Shown one piece after another: positions 52,998 through 58,471 of a stretch of DNA of 58,471 nt. Origin of the DNA: Micromonospora sp. CP22 (GTDB lineage: Bacteria; Actinomycetota; Actinomycetes; Mycobacteriales; Micromonosporaceae). A program made the position numbers and the translations under genes. The stretch spans positions 1 through 58,471 of the forward strand of contig NZ_VCJO01000023.1 of NCBI RefSeq assembly GCF_009712475.1. Reading direction: 5' to 3'. How positions within the stretch are numbered: the first letter of the stretch is position 1; the number at the start of each line of letters is the position of its first letter. A model generated the notes under the pieces. That model did not search any database. It saw only the letters and a program-made list of their open reading frames with translations, and was not told where the DNA came from.

Positions 52998-53990
52998 TCA
53001 GTCTCCGCTGGCGGGATGCCAGGTGGCGGCGGCGCGGCGCAGCCGGTCGTTGACGGCCCGCCCCACCCCCATCTCCGGCACCGGCTCCGCGACGATCTCG
53101 ACCACCCCGGCCGCGTCCAGTCGATGCAGCGCGTCGAAGAGGCGGGCCGCCGCCTCGGTCAGATCACCGGCGGCGGAGAGCACCTCCACCGCCGTCCAGG
53201 CACCCGCCGGTCGATCCCGGAACGCCAGACAACCACGACCCGCACCGGCGGCATCCGCCAGCTCCGCCCCCGGCACCAGCCGCAACGGCGTACGCGGCGC
53301 GTAGTGCGCGGCCAACGTGCCCGGCGCGACCGGCTGCCCCGAGTTGCCGGGTCGCACCGTCACCGGACCGGTCACCTTCTCCAACTCCTCAACCGGCAAG
53401 GCACCGAGCCGCAACACCACCGGGCGCTCCCCCCGGGCGTCGACGATCGTCGACTCGATGCCGCACCGGCTCGGACCGCCGTCGAGCACCAGGTCCACCG
53501 CCGTACCCAACCCGTGCACCACATGCTCCGCACGGGTGGGACTGAGCTGGCCGAACCGGTTCGCGCTCGGCGCGGCCACCGGAACCCCGGCGGCGGCGAT
53601 CAACCGGCGAGCGTGCTCCTGATCCGGCACCCGCACCGCCATGCTGTCGAGCCCCGAAGTCACGATCGGCGGGATCTGCTCCGGCCGGTCCACGATCAAG
53701 GTCAGCGGCCCGGGCCAGAACCGGGCAGCCAGCGCCGCCACGGCCGGCGACACCGGACCCACCAGCGGCTCCAGGTCCGCCGCGTCGGCGAGGTGAGTGA
53801 TCAGCGGGTCGAAGCTCGGCCGCTGCTTCGCCTCGAAGATCCGGGCCGCCGCCCGCGCGTCCAACGCGTTCGCGCCCAGCCCGTAGACGGTCTCCGTCGG
53901 AAAGGCCACCAACCCACCGGTACGCAGCAGGGCTGCCGCCTCACCGAGGTCACCGTCGGCGGGCAGGACACGAGGAGATCCGATGCTCAC
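52998..53990 (-). CDS. L-threonylcarbamoyladenylate synthase, Sua5 type
   Basis: The product has 330 residues. The YrdC-like domain (about 8-205) has GGLVAFPTETVYGLGANALD, KQRPSFDPLITHL, FWPGPLTLIVDR, VAAPSANRFGQLSPT and GIESTIVD. A linker with APGTLAAHYAPRTPL leads to the C-terminal Sua5 domain. It makes the threonylcarbamoyl-AMP used for the t6A modification of tRNAs reading ANN codons. The start is GTG. It follows the ltrA-family gene by 33 bp and converges on the ATPase gene with a 3-bp gap. Confidence 0.92.
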   Translation of the reverse strand: MSIGSPRVLPADGDLGEAAALLRTGGLVAFPTETVYGLGANALDARAAARIFEAKQRPSFDPLITHLADAADLEPLVGPVSPAVAALAARFWPGPLTLIVDRPEQIPPIVTSGLDSMAVRVPDQEHARRLIAAAGVPVAAPSANRFGQLSPTRAEHVVHGLGTAVDLVLDGGPSRCGIESTIVDARGERPVVLRLGALPVEELEKVTGPVTVRPGNSGQPVAPGTLAAHYAPRTPLRLVPGAELADAAGAGRGCLAFRDRPAGAWTAVEVLSAAGDLTEAAARLFDALHRLDAAGVVEIVAEPVPEMGVGRAVNDRLRRAAATWHPASGD

Positions 53991-54023
53991 GCTCAGACGC
54001 TAGCCTGCCGCCCACCGCCCGCC

Positions 54024-55307
54024 CTAACCGGAGCCACGCCGCCACCAGGACAGGTTCGCCAGCGCGTTGGCCGGTCGCGGGGTTTCGGGGGGACAACCAG
54101 CGGACCGCAGGGCGTCGAGGAGGGCGATGCCGAACAGGACGACCGCAGCGGTGATCCCCGCCGCCAACGGCGGGGCAGCCAGTAGCGGCACCCCGGCCAC
54201 GATCAGCAGGGCGACAGCCCTCCAGCGGCGCGGCGAGACGCGGTCGAAGACCGCCCGTTCGAGGGCGGCTCTGCCGAGCAGAAAGCAGATGGGACCGCCC
54301 ATGATCACGGCGAGCCAGGTCGGATAGATGCGTCCGAGCGGATGGTTCTGGATCAGTACGTGCCCGGCCGCCACGAACATGATCCCGATAATCATCACCA
54401 CGTGAGCGGTGCCGATGAAGCGACCCAGCGAAGCCGGGTCGCGGGCGCTGGCAACGGCGACCCCCAGCAGCTGCCCCGCACGATGGAAGTAGATACGCCA
54501 CAGCAGGATCGCGACGACGAACGCGAGATACAGCCCAACTTTCTGGTAGCCGCCCGGCCGATCCGACTTACTGGCGTAGACGATGCCGACCGCGAGAATC
54601 GTCTCGCCGAGAGCGATCAGTAGCAACTGCTGGAACCGATCAGCGAGGTGGTGCGGCGAAAGCGCCCACGCCGTATCCTTCCCACGCCCCAGACGGGGCA
54701 GCGGCCAGCCCAGCCGTGCCCCGGCGACGTCGACGGCCACGGCCACGATCCACCACGTCACCCGCACCGATCCGGTGTTCAGCGCACCGATGATCCACAG
54801 CAGCGCCACCGGGACGGACCAGATCATCGGCCGGACGAGCAGCCGAGCAAGCTTGTGTCCGCGAACGAGGTAGCCGGTCACCAGAACCCGGCCGACGTGG
54901 GTGACGGCGAACGCCAGCGCGAAGGAAAGGCCGCCAGCGTCAAAGGCGTACGGCACGCTCGTACCCATGACCAGCAGCGCGAACGCCGTACCCAGAACCA
55001 CCAGCTGCGTGTTCGGGGACCGTGGGTCGAACCGCGCCGTGACGTAGGCGGTGAGCATCCACGTCCAGATCAGCGGCGCGAACAGCAGCAGTATCTGCCC
55101 GATCGCGATCCATCGTCTGGCCACGTCCGAACTCGTCAGGCCCGGACCTTCAAGAGCGGACTCCGCGTACGCCACCAGCCGGTTGAGCGCGAACACCATC
55201 ACCAGGTCGAAGAACAGCTCCACGTAGGTGGCCTGCTGCGCGCTCTCCGGGCCCCGGAGCACCCCAGCCCCGAAGCGTCCATCCGAAAACCGCCGACTGC
55301 TCGCCAC
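54024..55307 (-). CDS. low-temperature-requirement A (LtrA) family membrane protein
   Basis: The product has 427 residues with about ten to twelve membrane helices. The LtrA signature is clear near the N-terminus (TYVELFFDLVMVFALNRL), with LSPHHLADRFQQLLLIALGETILAVG and FHRAGQLLGVAVASARDPASLGRFIGTAHVVMIIGIMFVA further on. The family's biochemical role is unknown. The start is GTG at 55307. It is probably co-transcribed with the Sua5 gene. Confidence 0.9.
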   Translation of the reverse strand: MASSRRFSDGRFGAGVLRGPESAQQATYVELFFDLVMVFALNRLVAYAESALEGPGLTSSDVARRWIAIGQILLLFAPLIWTWMLTAYVTARFDPRSPNTQLVVLGTAFALLVMGTSVPYAFDAGGLSFALAFAVTHVGRVLVTGYLVRGHKLARLLVRPMIWSVPVALLWIIGALNTGSVRVTWWIVAVAVDVAGARLGWPLPRLGRGKDTAWALSPHHLADRFQQLLLIALGETILAVGIVYASKSDRPGGYQKVGLYLAFVVAILLWRIYFHRAGQLLGVAVASARDPASLGRFIGTAHVVMIIGIMFVAAGHVLIQNHPLGRIYPTWLAVIMGGPICFLLGRAALERAVFDRVSPRRWRAVALLIVAGVPLLAAPPLAAGITAAVVLFGIALLDALRSAGCPPETPRPANALANLSWWRRGSG

Positions 55308-55545
55308 CCTTCCATCGCAGCCGATCCGGGGCGGCCTTGGGGCGACATCGGCCGGATGAACACCCTCTGACCAGCGCAGTCAGACCTTCCGATGAGGTCA
55401 GGGTCTGCCGCACCCGAGCGCTCTCGCGCGTCCGCCCTCGCTTGCCTTCATGATCCGCTCACCGGGAACTTGAAGGAGGTACACATGGGCACTATCGGGA
55501 AAGCCGGCCAAGGGAGAAGATGGCCCGCGACCTGGCCGGATGATG

Positions 55546-55590
55546 TGGTGGAGCCCAGGGGACTCGAACCCCTAACCCCTGCCTTGCAAA
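55546..55590 (-). repeat. attachment site: 3' half of tRNA-Ala(TGC)
   Basis: On the minus strand this is the 3' half of a tRNA-Ala: anticodon loop TTTGCAA, stem GGCAG, variable GGGTT, T arm AGGGG-TTCGAGT-CCCCT, acceptor GGGCTCC, discriminator A and CCA. The acceptor carries the U70 expected of alanine tRNAs. The 5' half is missing: beyond 55590 the sequence no longer complements the anticodon stem. A break at the anticodon loop is the usual crossover point for tyrosine integrases. The foreign element should extend rightward, with a complete tRNA-Ala at its far end outside the window. Confidence 0.85.
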
Positions 55591-55685
55591 GATCAAGACT
55601 GCCGTCGACCGGCGTCGGTGACAGTCGCTGGCCTGCTCGCGGTGTCGTCCACCGTCGATCCTGGACCATGGCCGTCGGCTGGCTT

Positions 55686-55709
55686 GGCTGTACGGATGGC
55701 TGTACAGCC
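55686..55709. repeat. GGCTGTAC repeats next to the attachment site
   Basis: GGCTGTAC occurs at 55686-55693 and again at 55698, where it forms the perfect palindrome GGCTGTACAGCC (55698-55709). Short repeats just inside an attachment site are typical arm-type binding sites for an integrase or excisionase. Confidence 0.4.
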
Positions 55710-55714
55710 ACCTT

Positions 55715-56248
55715 CTAATCCCTGGCTCCGGGCGATGGAATCTCTCGGGCCGTGTCGATCTCGGGCGGCTCGTGGTCGTCGCGTCGTAGCTCCTGCGGAT
55801 CGCTCGGTTGCTGTTTCACTGGACCGCTGCCCACCGAGCCACGTACGACCTCTGCTACCCGAGCAGCGGCGTGCTCGGGTGATTCGTGCTCCCAGATTCT
55901 GACCACAGTCCATCCTGCGGCAGCCAGCCGTGCGTCGGTGTCGGCGTCCCGGCGTCGGTTGCCAGCGACCTTCGCCGCCCAGAACTCGGCGTTGGTCTTA
56001 GCAACGGTGTGGTGCTGCGCACACCCGTGCCAGAAGCATCCGTCAAGGAAAACCGCCACCCGAAGACGCGGGAAGACGAGATCTGCTGTCCGACGCACGG
56101 ACGGGATGGGGCGCTTGCCTACGAAGTACCTCAGCCCCAGGGCGTGCACCGCGCGGCGCAGTGCAAGCTCTGGCTTGGTGTCACGTCCCTTGTTGCCCTG
56201 CATCGACTTGCGGACCCCGCTGGAGGACGCCCACGACTTGTCAGACAT
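55715..56248 (-). CDS. very short patch repair (Vsr) endonuclease
   Basis: The product has 177 residues. The Vsr fold is recognised from GVRKSMQGNKGRDTKPELALRRAVHALGLRY (Glu27), RRTADLVFPRLRVAVFLDGCFWHGC (Asp56, His74) and the C-terminal WTVVRIWEHE. Vsr nicks beside T-G mismatches formed by deamination of 5-methylcytosine, protecting the genome next to a C5 methyltransferase. ATG 56248 (MSDKSW) was chosen; the frame continues to 56305. It is divergent from the methyltransferase, 55 bp apart, inside the inserted island. Confidence 0.92.
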   Translation of the reverse strand: MSDKSWASSSGVRKSMQGNKGRDTKPELALRRAVHALGLRYFVGKRPIPSVRRTADLVFPRLRVAVFLDGCFWHGCAQHHTVAKTNAEFWAAKVAGNRRRDADTDARLAAAGWTVVRIWEHESPEHAAARVAEVVRGSVGSGPVKQQPSDPQELRRDDHEPPEIDTAREIPSPGARD

Positions 56249-56303
56249 GTGTTCGACACTCCTTCGGTGTGCCCCCAACATCTCAGCAACGAGGAGCTCT
56301 AGC

Positions 56304-57410
56304 ATGGTTCAGGTGAGCGACCAGCCAAGCGTGATCGACCTGTTCGCAGGTTGCGGCGGCATGACCGTCGGCTTCCATCGTGAGGGCTTCCGATCGGTAA
56401 TGGCGGTCGAGTGGGATCAGGCAGCGGCCTCCACCTACGCGGCGAACTTCGGCGAGGCACACACCCGGTGGGCCGACATCGCCAAGGTGCGGGAGGAAGA
56501 GATTCCCCCAGCGGACGTCATCATCGGTGGCCCCCCATGCCAGGGATTCTCCAACCTCGGCAGCAAGGACGTCGATGACCCTCGTAACAAGCTGTGGAAG
56601 GAGTATCTCCGCTTCGTCGTGACGGCCCGCCCCCAGGTCTTCGTCATCGAGAACGTCGAGCGCTTCTCCCGTACCAGCGAGTTCCAGCTTCTGCTCGCAG
56701 AGGCAGACCACGGCATGATCAAGGACTACGTCCTCACCCCCGGGGTCCTGCTTGCGGCGGACTACGGCGTAGCCCAGCGACGGCCCCGGACAATCGTCAT
56801 CGGCTCGCGAGTCGGCCAGATCCCGCTGCCAGCCCCTACTCACGCCAAGAACCCCACGGGTGATCTGAAGCCCTGGGAGACGGTGCGCAGCCGCATTGCA
56901 GGGCTCGATGAACGGCCGGCGACGACCGAGCTACCCGAGACGATGACCGAATACTTCGGCCACCGGATCCGCGGAGTGTTCAAGGGCAACGAGATCCACT
57001 TCGGCCGTAACCCCACCGACTTGTCGCGCAAGCGGTACAACCATGTTCCTCCCGGGGGCGGCCGCTTCAACTTGCCAGACCACCTGCTATCGCGCTGCTG
57101 GCGGGAAAAGAAGACTGGAACGACCGATGTCATGGGCCGGATGCGATGGGATGCCCCGTCGCTGACCATTCGGACCGAGTTCTTCAAGCCGGAGAAGGGT
57201 CAGTACCTGCACCCGCAGTGGGATCCCGAGGATCCGCAACGCCGGGTCAACCGGGTGATTACTCACTATGAGGCGTCCCTTTTGCAGGACTTCCCCAAGG
57301 ACTACCTCTGGTGCGGTTCGAAGACAGAGATCGCGAAGCAGATCGGTAACGCAGTCCCATCGGGCCTGGCCGCCGCAATCGCCCGCGAAGTCAAGAAGCA
57401 CCTTCGGTGA
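56304..57410 (+). CDS. C5-cytosine DNA methyltransferase of an R-M system
   Basis: The product has 368 residues and holds the ordered C5-methylase motifs: I DLFAGCGGMTVGF (12-24), IV GGPPCQGFSN with the catalytic Cys79, VI VIENVE (114-119), VIII QRRPRTIVIG (158-167), a target domain (about 180-310), and IX-X with QIGNAVPSGLAAAI. The partner nuclease suggests the target GCCGGC (inference). ATG 56304 lies 9 nt after GAGGAG; the frame is open far upstream through the antisense of vsr, which was rejected. Confidence 0.94.
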   Translation: MVQVSDQPSVIDLFAGCGGMTVGFHREGFRSVMAVEWDQAAASTYAANFGEAHTRWADIAKVREEEIPPADVIIGGPPCQGFSNLGSKDVDDPRNKLWKEYLRFVVTARPQVFVIENVERFSRTSEFQLLLAEADHGMIKDYVLTPGVLLAADYGVAQRRPRTIVIGSRVGQIPLPAPTHAKNPTGDLKPWETVRSRIAGLDERPATTELPETMTEYFGHRIRGVFKGNEIHFGRNPTDLSRKRYNHVPPGGGRFNLPDHLLSRCWREKKTGTTDVMGRMRWDAPSLTIRTEFFKPEKGQYLHPQWDPEDPQRRVNRVITHYEASLLQDFPKDYLWCGSKTEIAKQIGNAVPSGLAAAIAREVKKHLR

Positions 57411-57536
57411 TCTCTCCCGGACTTAGGGATACCTGCTGCTTCCGCCAGCGCGGGCCAGGTAACCTAAATTATCCCGCAAGGGACACGTGGCGGGGCGTCG
57501 GCGGGAGAGAGCACGGGGGTTGATATCTTCGCCGCC

Positions 57537-58340
57537 ATGGCCGCACCCTTCGCAACGAACCTGCTCGGTTGGAAGAAGTCCCCCATGAAGGACGGGCGCC
57601 CCTCTAACAAGCGTAGGTGGCGTTGGGTTCCCAACAGTGCCGATGTGGACAATGCCGAAAGCCTCGACCTGGCTGCAGCACTGCTGACGTCGCTAGGTCT
57701 GGCTGACCCAAACCTGGACCTGCCGCGAGCCGCAACTGCAGATCCGCCTCCACAAAATCCCGGCGTCGTTCTTGAAAATTCGGTCCTTGCTTACCTGAAA
57801 GAACGGCTTCCGATTCTAGATCCTTACAGATCGTGGCTTGTCGAGCGAGGGCGAGAAATCACATACTTCGCCCAGTACCGCCACCTGTTGGGAGTAACCG
57901 AAGCCATTGCGCAAGATCCCAACCTGCGCGTCACGATCGGAACGGATTATCTGATCAAGCCCGACGTGACCGTGGCTCAGCTTGGTACCCCAACCTTCAA
58001 TCAACAGCCATGGCTCCATGCCGCAATAGCTTGCAAATGGACTATACGCAGCGATCGCGTCCAGAACATCCGGCACGAAAATAACAATATGATTCGCCAT
58101 CGCAGAGGACGCCTGCCACATCTCGTGACGGTGACCGCGGAGCCCTTGCCCAGCCGCCTGGCGTCGATTGCGCGAGGGACGGGTGAAGTAGATGTCACCT
58201 ATCACATTGCGTTCGCGGAACTAGATCAAGCCGTATCGGCGAGTAGCAATCAGGGTCAGAAGAATGCATGGAGCGAGGTAGTCGGACAGGGTCGGCTGCG
58301 CGACTTCAAATTCATCGCCGATGACCTAGAGCAGTGGTGA
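57537..58340 (+). CDS. NgoMIV/NaeI-type type II restriction endonuclease
   Basis: The product has 267 residues and matches the NgoMIV family: Glu80 in VVLENSVLAYL, TDYLIKPDVTV with Asp143, ACKWTIRSDRVQN with Cys166-Lys167, Glu181 thirteen residues later, and VTAEPLPSRLASIARGTGEVDVTYHI. NgoMIV cuts GCCGGC. The family motif, as I recall, is PD-X46/47-K-X13-E; here the first gap is only 23 residues, while the X13-E part is kept. The local base composition is low: 57781-57840 has 30 G+C of 60. No clear ribosome site precedes ATG 57537. Confidence 0.82.
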   Translation: MAAPFATNLLGWKKSPMKDGRPSNKRRWRWVPNSADVDNAESLDLAAALLTSLGLADPNLDLPRAATADPPPQNPGVVLENSVLAYLKERLPILDPYRSWLVERGREITYFAQYRHLLGVTEAIAQDPNLRVTIGTDYLIKPDVTVAQLGTPTFNQQPWLHAAIACKWTIRSDRVQNIRHENNNMIRHRRGRLPHLVTVTAEPLPSRLASIARGTGEVDVTYHIAFAELDQAVSASSNQGQKNAWSEVVGQGRLRDFKFIADDLEQW

Positions 58341-58471
58341 GCCGGTGCGCGCCTTACCGTCCTGGCGAGGATAGGCGACAGCCGCACCGGCACACCAGGG
58401 CGATTGCGTAGTCGGCTGACGGGCTGCTGACCAGGGATTTCGAGACGGGTTTGGCCTCTGTGGAGGCGCAA
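58341..58471. other. right edge of window, inside the island
   Basis: 131 bp follow the endonuclease stop. No gene, integrase fragment or tRNA end is recognisable before the sequence stops. Confidence 0.5.

Noticed and set aside
51014..53053. 679-codon plus-strand frame rich in Arg and Gly
   Set aside because: It is a +2 shadow of the P-type ATPase gene with no domain and extreme Arg content.
55392..55484. Upstream part of the frame reading VEPRGLEPLTPALQ
   Set aside because: The peptide is the antisense of the tRNA-Ala half; only the ribosome-site observation was kept as a low-interest finding.
56000..56303. Upstream extension of the methyltransferase to 552 residues
   Set aside because: It is antisense to vsr and lacks motifs; a good ribosome site precedes ATG 56304.
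58256..58471. Minus-strand frame at the right edge
   Set aside because: It overlaps the nuclease gene in antisense, has Arg/Pro-rich noise and no ribosome site or family match.

Overview
The window is a chromosomal segment of a high-GC actinobacterium, most likely Micromonospora or a close relative in the Micromonosporaceae. The evidence is dense GC-rich coding, many GTG (some TTG) starts, ATGA/GTGA gene overlaps, the actinobacterial kinase/cell-shape cluster, and two XRE-DUF5753/DUF397 regulator pairs. The genus is an inference; no rRNA is present.

Region 1 (1-11.9 kb). Two small secreted-protein genes (an Rv2525c-like glycoside-hydrolase-like protein and a Tat-signal protein) converge on a DUF2690 secreted protein. 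The conserved elongation and division operon follows on the minus strand: fhaA-fhaB-pstP-rodA-pbpA-pknA-pknB, with almost no space between genes. Two Ser/Thr kinases (PknB with PASTA sensors), their phosphatase, two FHA phospho-readers, a SEDS glycosyltransferase and its transpeptidase form one peptidoglycan-growth control unit. A tRNA-Leu(CAG) lies upstream.

Region 2 (11.9-25.9 kb). An NDP-sugar epimerase/WecG-TagA glycosyltransferase pair, a secreted subtilase with a P domain, a cluster of small membrane and regulatory genes with an XRE-DUF397 pair, two membrane-anchored PASTA proteins without kinase domains, a large membrane protein, a glutamate-cysteine-ligase-like enzyme, and a divergent YceI/MarR pair.

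Region 3 (26-36.9 kb). An XRE-NB-ARC-TPR regulator; a catabolic acyl-CoA set (TetR, biotin carboxylase, HMG-CoA lyase, carboxyltransferase, acyl-CoA dehydrogenase) resembling leucine/isovalerate breakdown but with no biotinyl-carrier gene in view; then a two-domain rhodanese and an SGNH hydrolase.

Region 4 (37-55.3 kb). An LPVTG surface protein, a second XRE-DUF397 locus, a DesK/NarL-type two-component system, prolyl-tRNA synthetase, CBS protein, SufE, a DsbA-like oxidoreductase, a YbaK-like deacylase, a Sap/GAP membrane protein, a 1465-residue P-type ATPase whose N-terminal half looks like a degenerate second ATPase, Sua5 and LtrA.

Region 5 (55.5 kb to the end). A 45-nt 3' half of a tRNA-Ala(TGC), cut at the anticodon loop, marks an integration junction. 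To its right lie, in visibly less GC-rich DNA, a Vsr nuclease, a C5-cytosine methyltransferase and an NgoMIV/NaeI-type restriction endonuclease: a restriction-modification island whose far end and integrase are outside the window.

The most unusual non-coding signal is a family of three long palindromes (A at 32700, B at 35994, C at 42632) with shared arms beginning TGATCAAGAAGTTT. Each sits at the 3' end of a gene; in two copies the arm supplies the gene's stop codon, and inner stem positions differ between copies but stay paired.
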